Origin: Gymnopilus junonius
Lineage: Eukaryota > Basidiomycota > Agaricomycetes > Agaricales > Galerinaceae
DNA: 22,076 bases
Direction of reading: 5' to 3'
Assembly: GCA_015501075.1 (NCBI GenBank)
Contig: JADNYJ010000515.1
Coordinates: forward strand, 1-22,076
The notes beneath the pieces were generated by a model. That model saw only the letters and a program-made list of their open reading frames with translations, was not told the origin of the DNA and did no database searches. A program made the translations under genes and the position numbers. Below are positions 8,572-19,908 of this stretch, piece after piece (the first letter of the stretch is position 1; every line of letters begins with the position of its first letter).

Positions 8572-10289
8572 TCAGAACAAAAATTTGACATTTTTGTAGA
8601 AATCTAACATCGGGTTTTCACCATTCCGTAGCCGAGTCTTGTCCAGTTCAGCATAAGTTTCCAAAAATTGGGAGTGCGAGAACACACTGGATTTCCGTTC
8701 ACCGACTGGAAGTCCACTGGCCGATGCTACGCCATCGAGAGGTTTTCTCCTAGATGTTGGTTGGTAGGACGAAAAGTATTGTGAACCCAATGAAAATGAC
8801 GATGCTGTTGATGTAAGAGGAGTAATACGAGCAGAAGACACTTCTTCCACTGATATTGCCGAGTTCGAAGGAGGTTGAGCTAGTGTGAATTCGTACATAT
8901 CCCGTAGACGTTCAAAATCGGTAGGGAAAAAAATATCGAAATATCCTTGTTTCACAAGGAGCGTGGAGCACGGCACAGTGATGTTCTGAAATCGGGTCTG
9001 CACTACCGGGGCATTGATACCTGGTATTGTGTCTGGCAAAGAGGAAAAGTCCGACAAGAGAAGACGGTGCCGAGGGAAGTAATTTCTTAAGGTCCTCAAA
9101 AGGTTTAGAAGCCTGGTCGGAATGAACTCTGTTGCAGATAGGTTCGGTGCAAAGGGGAGGGAACGATATAGTCTCCTGAGATTCGGGGACTTTACGAGGA
9201 GGTTACGGATGGGTGGCGAGTGCTTGAGAATTGGACGTAGATTGAGAAACGATATGATAAGCGGATCAGTGACTGGCGTGTAGATAATGTCGAAGTCACC
9301 GTTCTTATCAATGGTGACAAGTCCTTGGTATGGTTTCAAAGTGTCCAGGTCGTAGCGAACAAGGTCGTGAGCGAAGTTATCCTTAACAGAGCATTAGATT
9401 TTCAAAAAAAAAAAAAGATAACAAGCTTACAATGACTTCCATAGCAATGAAAAAGCAAGGCGCCGGTTCCGTCTGCTTCCAGTGAAATATACTCGTATGA
9501 GTGACATTCACGCATGGATGAGCTTGTTTTAATTTTTTCTTCTGCAACTTGACTAAACTTTCACTGATCTCAATGATATTGTATCGAGTCCGCTCGTAGA
9601 CTTCCGGATATTCTTCCCGTATCAAATTAAGAATATCCAATGCCAAAGTTCCGTTTCCAGCTCCGATTTCGTATATCACGAAATCCTCATATGGAAAATA
9701 CTTCAGCAGATACTCCGAGACTAGGCAACGTCCAACTGCCCGACCATACCACGGCTGCTCGAAGATTTAACGCTGATTTAAGAATCACAAAGTCCTTGAA
9801 GCACACCTTAAATAACTCTGTCGGTGTGTGCCATAGTTGACGGCCAGGACCGTTATAATCGTCTGCTCCATAATCTGCATATTTGGAGCCAACTTCCTCT
9901 TGGAATTCTGCGGAATCGCGGAGTTTTGTGAAGTCGAAGGGAGTATCATTTGCGTTAAAGATAGTCGCCTGCTTGGGAAAATATCCATAATTTGGATTGT
10001 AGAGTGAATCTTCGATGAAGTCGCGAACCAGCATCTTGACGCCGACTGGAGGTTTCGTCTCCATCTCCAATTTGTTCGCATCCACAAAGGGAAGTAAACG
10101 ATGGTCCTCTGTTACAGTTCCATCGAAGGGGTTGGCATTATAATTCCATTTGTCCTTGGATTCGACAGCCTTCCTTTTTTTACCAGTAGATCTCGACCAC
10201 GATGAGGAGGCAGAAAATAACCGTCGAGCGCAGTGCCGAAGGTGGGAATTCAACAAACAGTGGGTCGCAGAAGCGCCCGGAAATATCAT
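8572..10289 (-). CDS. NDUFAF7/MidA-family mitochondrial protein arginine methyltransferase
   Basis: Family members symmetrically dimethylate an arginine of the 49-kDa subunit during complex I assembly in the mitochondrial matrix. Three exons, minus order 10289-9807, 9754-9431, 9381-8572, all joined in phase 0; 1617 bases, 538 residues. The N-terminus (HLRHCARRLFSASSSWSRS) looks like a matrix-targeting peptide. Family landmarks are VRDFIEDSLYNPNYGYF, PTELFK joined to PWYGRAVGRCLVSEYL, and IYEIGAGNGTLALDIL (SAM motif I, around residues 188-203). FFIAMEVIDNFAHDLV is the acidic loop seen in MidA proteins. The C-terminal third is long, with a Ser-rich stretch (STASSFSLGSQYFSSYQ) of no assigned function. 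Presence of this gene fits a fungus with complex I. Divergent with MMS19 (259 bases between ATGs) and convergent with the methyltransferase on its other side. Confidence 0.88.
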
Positions 10290-10548
10290 GGGCTACGCAA
10301 TTCGTAAAGCCTTTGCTTCTTTGACGACCCCCAGCGGAAGACGCAGAGCGCAGACGCGAAAAGCGAGAAGTACTAGTAGAGCTGCGACAAGTTGGCAGTT
10401 CAGTCACTGCATATTTACGCGTCTCACGTGCAACAGATGCATCTTTGGAAAGGCTCGGGGACCGGGTAGGCGTCAAAATTCAGGACTTGGACCTTCGTTC
10501 TTCTGCACTATATCTGCTTATCCTCAAGCAGAACGACCGCCTCTTGGA
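10290..10548. promoter_or_regulatory. Divergent promoter region between NDUFAF7-like gene and MMS19
   Basis: 259 bases between the two start codons. Seen in it: ACGCGT (10417-10422, identical to the fungal Mlu1 cell-cycle box), CGCGAAAA (10355-10362, close to the Swi4/Swi6 box) and CACGTG (10425-10430, a bHLH E-box). These short motifs also occur by chance. Their grouping within 80 bases upstream of a genome-maintenance gene is suggestive only. Confidence 0.4.
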
Positions 10549-13500
10549 ATGGAGTCGACTGAAAGATTGGTCCAGACATGGATGGCTACTGGTCGGGATG
10601 AGGAGATAAACGAGGTCATCTCAGGCATGATAGTGAAACTGTCTAAATCTAATCAATGGAATTAAATGTTGTCTGCGCAGATATCTCTAACGATCGCTTG
10701 TCTTTAATAAGTGTTGTCAAAGCTCTTGGAGAATACCTGACGTCAGAAGACAGCACCCTGCTTCAGAAGGGTGAGTTCGAGCGGGTCAGTCGTACTTCAT
10801 TGCTGACTGACCTATTGCTGCGTTAGGTGTCGAATTTCTGGCATTAGTAGTTGGAAAGATACCTGAAGAAAAGTGGAACCGGCAATCTGGTGCGCTTCCG
10901 TCATATTTTACTTGAGGACCTGCAGCGTTCTCAAGGACTCATAAGTCAGAGTCTTAACAACCTTCTTCTGCGGAAAGCTGGACGACACGGTGACAATCAA
11001 ACCGGCTCTCAGTGGCTTGTCTACACTTGCTACTCTATCTTCGATAACACCTTCTGAAGTTACAACTATTGTTGAAGCGTGCGTTTGCTCTGGAGGAATG
11101 ATCTTTCATCGACTGAGGCTTCTCGCAGACTTATCCAGCATGTCAAGATGAAGTCAATCGTACAGGACGTGCGATTTAAGGTGTTCTCTGTCATAGACTC
11201 CTTCATGGCCTTTCATCGTGATGGTGAGTTATTTCAGACCGATCACCCTTCATTTCTTCTGAGCAAGATGTCCTCGCCAGTCTTAAAGTCGATGGGGAAG
11301 AAATTTCTGGATGGATATATAAGTCTCGCAGAAGGCGAAAAGGACCCGAGAAATCTAATTGTAGCATTCGCTATAGCTCGAGTTATCTTGATAGAGTTTG
11401 ATATACACGAACGTGTCGAGGTAATTGCTTTGTATTTCTATTTATTTAGTGCTGATCCTGCTCCAGTCAATGTTCAATATCCTCTTTTGTTATTTCCCTA
11501 TCACTTTCCGACCACCACCGAATGACCGGTATGGAATCAGCACTGACGATTTGAGAAAGGCATTAAGGTGAGGGACAATATTATCATCTCAGCCTTGATT
11601 TTTAATTGGCCCATTGGCCCACAGAAATTGCTTAAATGCGACACCAGCTTTTGGTCCTTTGGCGATTCCAGTTTTCCTGGAGAAGATTTCCGCTGGTTCT
11701 CGTGCTACAAAGGTAGTACACGGCCTCGCAGTTTTATAGGAGTCATTAAACATCATCACCAGAAAGACGCTTTACAAACACTTGGAACCTGCCTTCCAGT
11801 ATATGGGTCGGCATTGGCCCGCGTATCCGCTCGTAAATTGTGGAATGCACTGAAATTAGAAGTAATCCTATCAATTTCGACGATAAGAGTTATGACTGAG
11901 TAGTATCCCACCTAGATTTTCCAGCCAGTTGACCAAGAGACGGAAGAAGAGGCCCTGAAGGCAACCCAGATTTTAGTGAAGACTATCTATGCCGATGAAG
12001 AGGCCGCAGTAGAATTCAATGAAGATATTCAGGGGCTGGCGAGAAATGTTTGCGAGGAATGCCTTCAAATTTTGAAGGAACCTGAAAAGAGTCAGGCAAA
12101 GCCTGCTACAAAGATTCTTGGTGCCTTCATGCTGACTACTCGTGTGTTATTAACTTGTCCATATTATATTGTTCATCTCACGGCGTGATACTAGCATCGG
12201 TTGCAAAGTATACTATATCTCAAACGATCCCACATTTAGTCCAACTTTTTCACAATCCGGACGAGGCTTCTACCAGAACCCCCTCTCTTTTCTTGCTTTC
12301 TGAATTAATAATCGCCGCAAGACATTCGGCAACGAAGTCTTCATCTTCTGGAATTGATCCTCCCCTTTCGCCATTTAAAGATGATGTGTTAGGTGTCTTG
12401 ACCACAGGCCTTAAATTATCGGGCTCACGTTTGGCCGCCTTGTCGGGTTTAACTGCCATGGTCTCCACACCGCATCTGTTCTCAGACGAAGAACTTGGAT
12501 TCATTGTACACCATGTCAATGAAATATTAGAAGATGACGAAGAGGGTTTCTTTGATGAAAGGTAGACCAAAACCGCATGTCTTGCTGGAATTACTGACTT
12601 GGTCATTATATGATATTATAGTGACACCACCATTCTAGGGTTACTAACGACAATCAGTGAAATTGCTCCGCGTCACGTCTCCGAACAAGTATTACCAAGT
12701 CTTTTCAGCTTGCTAACTGACAGTCCTCCTACACGGGAAGATGTTGCTGGACGCCAAAAACACTGGAGAGTTCTTTCGACACTTTCAAAACTTTGTATAC
12801 AAGCGGAACTTTTTGAAAATTTGGTCATTCGCTTGACAACAAAGCTAGATATAATATGTTTCCCGTCTCCGCAACGCTTGGTGATCGTTTCTGCTGACCC
12901 AGAACCCTCTGCGGCATACGTGCACATGATCCTGAAGACACTGGCACAAGCTCTAGAGATCAAATCTAAGAAGAGACACCCGGATATCCCTAAGTACCTC
13001 GATCACCTCGTTCCCCATCTGTTCAATATCTTTGTCGCATTGGCATTTCGTTCAGACAAACAACCTGTCGGTGCTAGCGAAGAGCGCCTAATACAGGTTG
13101 CAGGCCAAATTATAAATCTTGTAGTGCAATCAACTCCTCTCCAGTAAGCCTACTTGTTTAAATTTTGGGATTCAGTTGAAAAATAGTTCGATCTTTCCTG
13201 CGCATAGGAGGCAACAGTCTTACTCGATTTCCCTGTCGAAGGCGTTATTGAATGGGGATGTGACAGATATCGCTCAGGGTTTCCAAAAAATAGACAAAGC
13301 TAGTCGACTATCTATCTTCACCGTGGCGTATCCGTTTTTATTGTCTGATTCCAAGCAGCATCTGATTTTTAATGGGTAGGGATCAAGCCCCTCTGCTCAG
13401 AGAAACCTTGTTGCATTATTATCGTCGGCAGTTATTGCTTTGCGACCAGAGGTCTACTCGTTTTGTTGAATCAGTTTCCGTTTGCCTGACAGCCCGGTCT

Positions 13501-14825
13501 TCAGGTCCGCCTGCCAATCGAAGATATTATTGGATTCTTAGATATGCTTCTCGAGTGGGCTCTTGGTCAAGCCGATAATGACTTACAAAGGCTTTCTGTA
13601 TTTCATATACTTTCATCAATACTGAACAGACGAGCCGACGGTGAGAACGTTCTTGGGTTTGGTGCTGAATCAGAAATTCAAAATTCACATTGTTGCAGAA
13701 TTGTCATCGTTCATAAGCAGCAAGCTCAATAGATACTGGTGGGATGAGATTGCTAGTCAGGACGTTCCCTTGTCTAGACGTAGGTTAGCAATAATATCTT
13801 GGATATGGGTGAGTGGATTTTCTGTCGATAATTAAAATTTTCCTCAACATTGGTTGTCTTCGTCAGATAACCAAAGCGTTGCTTGTGCGCAAGCACGCCC
13901 AGGCCATTGCATTTGCCGAACGGCTATATGGGGCTTTTGGAGACGAAACCATAGGATGGGAAGCTGCGAAAGCAGTTGGAGCCATTCCATCAGCGGACTC
14001 CATCTTGACAAAAGCAAATCATGCAGAAGTCAAAGTCCTATATGTGCAGAGATATGTTGGGGCAGTGCTACCTCGTATCATTGCCCTTTCCAAGGATAGC
14101 AGTGGTTCGTCAATTCACCTAGATAGGACGTTTCCGTTCCATGTAACAGGTATTTTAGATTCTACTAGACAAATGGCGTCCATCGTGGCGCTGACGTCGT
14201 TGATTAAGTCCATACCAAGGGCGGCATATGGGCATGAAATGCCTGTCGTACGTCCATTCCCAAGTTAACACATGATATTAAGCTGAAGCATTCTTTGCAG
14301 CTCATTCCTCTTCTGTTGCGGGGCCTCGAATTCCCTGATCAGGAAATCAGGGGCAACATCATCGACACTTTCCTTGCTGCCGCGGAAGGCGAATCTCCCG
14401 ATCACAGCCTAGTTTCGGAGCATAGCGTCACACTAGTAAATTCTATGCTGAAGAATTGCACGGTTACAGAGACATCCTTGACGGTATAAATTGTCTTCAG
14501 AAGTTGAACCGTTAAGATGTTAACAAATCTACGTAGAGGGTGCGGATATCTGCCTTGCGTTACCTTGCTGTCCTACCCAAAATTATACGATATGATATCC
14601 TTCATCCATATAAAGCGAGCGTTCTGCGGGAGTTGGCTGGCGTTCTCGATGACCCCAAGCGGTCAGTCCGCAAGGAGGCAGTAGATGCCAGGTGCGTATA
14701 ACTTGCTTCCTCCATTTTGCTAACTGATAACTCAATGATAATCAGGACAAACTGGTAAGACTCTACCTTTTTTAAGTTGTCATCGAATGCTAATATACTT
14801 CAGGTTCAAATACAAGGGTAGTTAG
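10549..14825 (+). CDS. MMS19: MMS19, cytosolic iron-sulfur assembly targeting factor (HEAT repeats)
   Basis: Scaffold of the CIA targeting complex, which delivers iron-sulfur clusters to DNA repair and replication enzymes (XPD, polymerases, primase). About 21 exons: 10549-10624, 10681-10770, 10827-10889, 10946-11078, 11129-11223, 11281-11420, 11467-11567, 11625-11712, 11763-11861, 11916-12141, 12195-12561, 12622-13143, 13208-13333, 13388-13451, 13505-13640, 13699-13808, 13867-14247, 14301-14483, 14537-14691, 14746-14754, 14804-14825. Total 3186 bases, 1061 residues, usual for the family. Landmarks are VVKALGEYLTSEDSTLLQKG (N-terminus), EGEKDPRNLIVAF, CYFPITFRPPPNDRYGI, the repeat ILTKANHAEVKVLYVQRY, and the C-terminal HEAT ending VRKEAVDARTNWFKY. 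Intron 10625-10680 needs a GC donor; the penultimate exon is 9 nt. The donor of intron 13 is uncertain (13334 or 13343). Bases 14106-14150 could be a retained in-frame intron. Confidence 0.9.
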
Positions 14826-14994
14826 ATCGTTTTAGTAGATTGGTTATTGGGTATTGAATGTTATCTTTCTACTTCGTACCCCTGCATGTGTATAGGAGAT
14901 GTACAGAATCATGGACTAATAAGTCAATATGTTATAAAGATGATGCACGCTTAATTCCGCTTCAAAGAAAAGGGAGCTCGTGAGTCAAATTAGC
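14826..14994. other. Convergent 3' intergenic region
   Basis: 169 bases between the stop of MMS19 (+) and that of the hypothetical protein (-). It presumably holds both 3' UTRs. No other feature seen. Confidence 0.5.
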
Positions 14995-16410
14995 TCACCG
15001 TGCCATGATGGCTTGGGTCTTCTGAGCTGCTTCTGCCAGCGCTATCTCAAAGGCGCGAAGATGCTCTTCCACTATTGTCCTTCCATCCACTCGTTTTGCA
15101 GTCTGTCGGCCATGAGAAGGAGGAGTTTGGGGAACGTCTACAGGGTCTGCGTCGTTAAGACCCGACTCCCATCTCTCGATCTTTATCCGGCTGCGCTCAG
15201 CACTGTCCCAATCTGTTCGCCAACCACCAAGTTTGTTTTTCAAAGCACGTATCTTCCTTCCAGCTTCAGCAGTCGCCGCTCCATTGACTTGAGCATGTTC
15301 TGAAATGGTAGTCAACGAGGACACGAGAGACGTGGTGAAAGAACGGAGATGAGTGAGTTGAGCTACAGTGGTCGCTGGCGTCGGTGGTCCATTGACTGAA
15401 GGCGCCGGTAGGAAAGAGTCTTTAATTGGTGATGTAGCGGGTTCTGATTCCTCTTCGTCATCGCCCAAACGGTGTCTCTCAGGGTCTAATTCCCAGTCTG
15501 ATGCATGAGAATGAGAACGACGACGCAATATTGATGATCTTGGTTCCTCTTCTACGGCATCTAGGAATCTGACATCTGTCCTCAAGGGCTCGGGTCTTGA
15601 AGATTTGTCAGACAAATTATCTATCTCTGGCAATTCTTCCAGTTGACCAAGGATGTCACTCCCACCAACTTCCCCAGCAATTTTTCTAAGCTCCCTTTCA
15701 TACTCCTGTAGCTCCCGAACATGCCCTTCCCTGTCTCTAACACTCATATTTATTCGTCGTATGACGTCTGATGCGAGTTTTTCTAGAGAAGGTTGTTGAG
15801 GGGCGGAAGAACCTGGATCGACGTCGACCCTCCGTAAATGATTAAGGAATTTATCCGTTGATTCGAGATCTTGGGCAAGAACTTCCATGGCATCTTGCTC
15901 AGGCTTCTTTTGAGGTGTCTTCTTTCTCGAAATGGTCGGACTATTGAATACAGGATCAAATTCATGCTCATTCGGCGCTTCATCCGCTTCAGACGGAAGA
16001 TCGTGAAAAGACGCGTCACTTGCAGATATCGCGAGCTCTGAAGCGAAGGTCGGAGCATCCGTTTCTAAGACTTCAATGTCCACCCCGTTGAGTTGGTCAT
16101 GTTGAGTGGGCACTTCATCTATACCTTCAGCACCTTCATCGAATTCAATGCCGAACTCTTCCGCCAGTAATTTGGAGCCTGCACTTGGTTCGGGCATTAA
16201 TGCCACTGCAAGTTCGTGTGCAAGTGAATGATGCCTCCCATTAGCAGCCTCCTCATCGATGACATGCCCTAGATTTGAGGGTCCACGAAGAGAAGCTGTT
16301 GAACGACGGGCACTAAGGTTTTGCCGCGATGGAGATTTTCTCGAAGAGGAAGGAGCTAGAAAGTGAGAATTTGTCGCGTAAATATCGTCGTCCGCATCGT
16401 AATGAGGCAT
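14995..16410 (-). CDS. Hypothetical acidic, partly coiled-coil protein, intronless
   Basis: A single open frame of 471 residues with no intron, unusual among its intron-rich neighbours. I do not recognise a family. The N-terminal 50 residues are Ser/Arg-rich and probably disordered (SSSRKSPSRQNLSARRST), a likely phosphorylation region. Next comes a conserved-looking acidic segment containing ALMPEPSAGSKLLAEEF. Residues about 60-190 are rich in Asp/Glu. Residues about 190-275 are charged and heptad-like (REGHVRELQEYERELRKIAG). The C-terminal 130 residues (AQLTHLRSFTTSLVSSLTTI onward) are predicted helical and end in FEIALAEAAQKTQAIMAR, which suggests a coiled coil. No signal peptide, transmembrane segment or catalytic motif is visible. 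A scaffold or cytoskeleton-linked role is only a guess. Length, codon usage and lack of frame breaks support a real gene. Confidence 0.75.
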   Translation of the reverse strand: MPHYDADDDIYATNSHFLAPSSSRKSPSRQNLSARRSTASLRGPSNLGHVIDEEAANGRHHSLAHELAVALMPEPSAGSKLLAEEFGIEFDEGAEGIDEVPTQHDQLNGVDIEVLETDAPTFASELAISASDASFHDLPSEADEAPNEHEFDPVFNSPTISRKKTPQKKPEQDAMEVLAQDLESTDKFLNHLRRVDVDPGSSAPQQPSLEKLASDVIRRINMSVRDREGHVRELQEYERELRKIAGEVGGSDILGQLEELPEIDNLSDKSSRPEPLRTDVRFLDAVEEEPRSSILRRRSHSHASDWELDPERHRLGDDEEESEPATSPIKDSFLPAPSVNGPPTPATTVAQLTHLRSFTTSLVSSLTTISEHAQVNGAATAEAGRKIRALKNKLGGWRTDWDSAERSRIKIERWESGLNDADPVDVPQTPPSHGRQTAKRVDGRTIVEEHLRAFEIALAEAAQKTQAIMAR

Positions 16411-16849
16411 GAAGTCAGATCCAGAGGTATGTGGTATAGGGGAAAATGAAAGTCGAAAGGCTTCCGTTGTCGTGGTATCGCGTCTAGTATGTACCTTTAC
16501 CGTTACGTAATATCAAGTCACAAGCTTGAATGAACGCGATATCATCCACTAGGCAATGATTAGAGATGTAAAATATATAGCCTAGTCTGATAAGTCTGTA
16601 GTCCTAGGTATCGATTTCTTCCAAGATTTTGGAAAGGGTTGAGAACTTGAGATGAGATGAGCTCCTATTTAAAAAGTAACTGCCCTTCATTCAAGCTTGC
16701 TAGGGCAAAATACAGCGGAGTTTGAAATAACTTGACCCTCGACAGCCAAGTCGACAATCAAGTAGCACTGTGAGGTAGGTGGTTCTCCAGGCTGATAAAG
16801 AGATCATCGTATTAACTTTTGTCTTTGAAGTTTATACATTTCAAGAGCT
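16411..16849. promoter_or_regulatory. Divergent spacer between hypothetical gene and PRP40
   Basis: 439 bases between the two start codons. It must contain both promoters and 5' UTRs. An AT-rich TATA-like run (AAATATATAG, 16571-16580) is the only candidate core element I can point to. No RNA gene, repeat or extra exon with clear support is seen. Confidence 0.4.
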
Positions 16850-19800
16850 ATGAATATCTGGGTATGTCCTCTTGGCAGCTTAGCACCTCGTCTGATAACT
16901 CATATGCCACTAGACCGAGCATCGCAATCCAGAGGGTCGCACGTATTGGTTCAATACAGGGACTAAGCAAAGTGTTTGGGAAAAGCCTGACGGTATGTGG
17001 TTGTCCTCCATGATTCGATTATGACGTTGACGATCAAGGATGCAGAGTTGAAAACACCATTTGAGGTATACTTTTTCTCCAGCGTTGCTTGCTGGAAGCT
17101 TTGATGCACTTTGTTCCCTTCAGCGCGCCCTTAACCAAACAAAATGGAAAGAGTATTTTTCGGGTGGTCGAAAGTACTACTACAACGTGATTTCATAAAA
17201 TCATTAATCGAGAATCCTGCTGATCCTTGTACAACAGACCGAGACGAAAGAGTCAAAATGGGATATGCCTGACGAGCTGCTTCTCGTCCTCGAGAAGGTG
17301 GAAAAGGAGTCTCAACCTCAACCACCTGCGTGAGTTATCTTTATTCCTGTTGTTGGCACTGTTTTGTAACAATATACCGCAGAAAACCTCTAGCGGTGGC
17401 GGCTCCTGGATTTACTCCAGTCAAAGGAGCAACTCAAGGTGGACTCACTCCCGCGGGAGGTGCTGAAACATCCTCATTCTCATCTACTTCCCAGCCTAAT
17501 CAACAAAATGGAACAAGTCTTGCTGTTGGTGCCCATACGGGGGCGCTTCCATTGGCAGCGAATAGCGTTCTACCAGCTCGACCGACTTTGCCCGACGACC
17601 CAGTGATTCCGCATAATGGATTTGCGACTATTGAGGAAGGAGAGAAGGCTTTCACCCATTTGCTGAGGAAAGCTGGTGTAGACGCAAATTGGACATGGGA
17701 CCAGACGATGCGTGCTATCATCACTGATCCGTTGTACAAAGCCCTCAATACTCTTGCCGAGAAGAAGGCCTGCTGGGAAAAGGTCGGTCTCTGTATCTTC
17801 GCCTATTGAAGTGTTACTCACCGACCTCGTAGTACACAACCAACCTGAAACTCAAGGAGCAGGAGGAAAGGGAGGCGAGACTGTCCAAGTTGCGTCCTGC
17901 TATCCGAAATATGCTGAAAGGAAACCCCAATGTTTTCCATTATACCACTTTCCGGACCGCAGACAAGCTTTTTTCGCAGCATCCTATTTGGCAGCAGGCC
18001 AGGATTGAATCAGAACGCAGGCTTATCTTTGAAGAGTACGTCACTGAACTGAAGGAGCGGGAAGTGGTATGTTGTTTTTCCATTTTTCGCTTTTTGACAT
18101 TATCTTAATTTCAACTATTTAGAACGAGACCCGCGCAGCTCGAACGCGTAGTATCTCCAAAGTCGTCAATCTTTTCAAAGAACTTGGCGTTGATGTTGTC
18201 ACGCGCTGGCGACAAGCCCATGAAATGCTCACTGAATCTGAGGAATGGCGTTCAGACCCGGAATTACGCAAGCTTCCTACTCTTGATATCCTTCTTGCAT
18301 TTGAAGACTACAGCCGGGTCAGAGAGCGAGAATATGAAGAACAGATGAGAAGAGCCCAGGTCGAAAAGACCAGGAAGGAGCGCAAAGCTCGCGAAGCTTT
18401 CAAGGCGTGTAGTCATTCTTGTTGTCAAGCTGCCTCCACTAATTTAGTTTCCGTACCGTAGGGCCTCCTCGAGGAACTCACCCAATCAGGCATTTTGAAA
18501 GCACGCACGAAGTGGAAGCAAATTTATCCCCTCTTCAAAGACGACAATAGGTATTTGGATATGCTGGGCTACCCTGGCTCTAATCCTCTTGAGCTTTTCT
18601 GGGATGCGGTCGATGTATTGGATCAAAAGCTTGACGCAAAGGTCGTTATTGTCGAAGACGCCATCAAGAGGCACAATGCAAGGATTGGCGACAACAAGGA
18701 GAAATCCGAAGACAAGATGGACGTGACAGAAGCACCTTTCGCTGTGACTTCTGAGACTACTGTGGAACAGTTTTCCGCTGTCGTCAGTAGCGAGGCCGAT
18801 GCGTCTGTTAAAGCTTTGTCTGATGAACACCTGGAGCTTGTTTTCAAGACGGTTTGTGAAGCATATCTTTAGTCCACATATTGTGCCTGAATAGTTTTTT
18901 CAGCTCCGTGACGCAGCTGTCAAGAAAGAAGCAGACGAAAAGAGAAGGTATGAGCGAAAGCAGCGACACTTGCAAGATGACCTGCGCTATGCAATGAAGA
19001 AGCTGCCGGAACCGATTGATATCACGCTCAAATACGAAGACGTATGCTGGCCTCTCTTTCGCTATGAATCCATGACTAACTTTACGGCAGGTTGTACCTT
19101 TGATTGAAAGTCTTCCAGAGTACAAGGCTTTGGAAGACGACGATGGCAGACGAGCTGCTTTTGCAAAATTTGTCAAGAGGCAGAAGGTAAGATGATCCTG
19201 TATTAAAATATTAAAATATATTAATGCGAACGCCAGGAAAGAATGCGTGAAACCGCTTCCGACGACGGTGGTTCTACGACAAGCCGCAAGCGCAAGGAAC
19301 CTGGTCGTGATCGTGATGACGAACATCGGGAGAGGGACAAAGACCGTGACCGGGAAAGGGATAGGGATCGTGGAGGAGACAGAGAGAAGCGCGACCGAGA
19401 TTCGCACCGCGACAGGGAGAGGGAGAGGGGAAAGGATTATGAAAGAAGCAGAAGTTCGCGACACCACCACCGGTACGACGAGTACGACGAGCATCGGCAT
19501 TCTAAGGACTATGGGCGTGAAAGGGACAACAAGGACGAGAAGGACCGCGATGGGTATAGGTCTTCCAAGTACCACCGTGATGGTGACAAGGAGGAGAGAA
19601 AGAAGGACAGGGAGAGGAAAGAGCGGGGATCGAGCCACGGGAGGGACTGGGAGGATGGCGGCAAGGGAACTGACAGAGAACGGAGTGCCTCGGTTTTGAA
19701 AGAGGATAGCCAGAAACGTGAACACGAAGACAAGGGCTATAATGAACGTGCTGAGAAGGTATGTTGAAAAAAGAAATCGACTGCTGTGTATTCTGACCAT

Positions 19801-19908
19801 TTTCTGCAGAGGGCTCGTTATGATCGCGAGGGAAGTGCTGAGCAAATGGACACTGACAAGAGGCAGACCTCTGCAAGGGCTGAGACACCAGAGGAAGGAG
19901 AAATATGA
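16850..19908 (+). CDS. PRP40: Pre-mRNA processing factor Prp40 (U1 snRNP; WW and FF domains)
   Basis: Bridges the 5' and 3' splice sites early in spliceosome assembly as part of U1 snRNP. Thirteen exons: 16850-16861, 16914-16992, 17046-17065, 17124-17186, 17238-17329, 17383-17782, 17833-18066, 18123-18404, 18462-18851, 18904-19041, 19091-19186, 19237-19758, 19810-19908; 2427 bases, 808 residues. It starts [18 protein letters not shown], so WW1 begins at residue 4 exactly as in yeast Prp40 (MSIW). WW2 is at about 43-72 ([14 protein letters not shown], then [10 protein letters not shown]). After an Ala/Pro/Gly/Ser/Thr linker, FF domains run from about residue 163 to 600 ([37 protein letters not shown]). 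The C-terminus, about residues 605-775, is a long Arg-Asp/Arg-Glu repeat tract like RS-like splicing proteins. The first coding exon is 12 nt. Intron 18405-18461 uses a GC donor. The frame is intact. Confidence 0.93.

Noticed and set aside
10150..10665. 171-residue plus-strand open frame spanning the NDUFAF7-like/MMS19 promoter
   Set aside because: Only its last part, from the ATG at 10549, is coding (MMS19 exon 1). The upstream part is antisense to NDUFAF7 exon 1 and promoter.
12250..12606. 118-residue minus-strand open frame
   Set aside because: Antisense to MMS19 exon 11; no recognisable protein.
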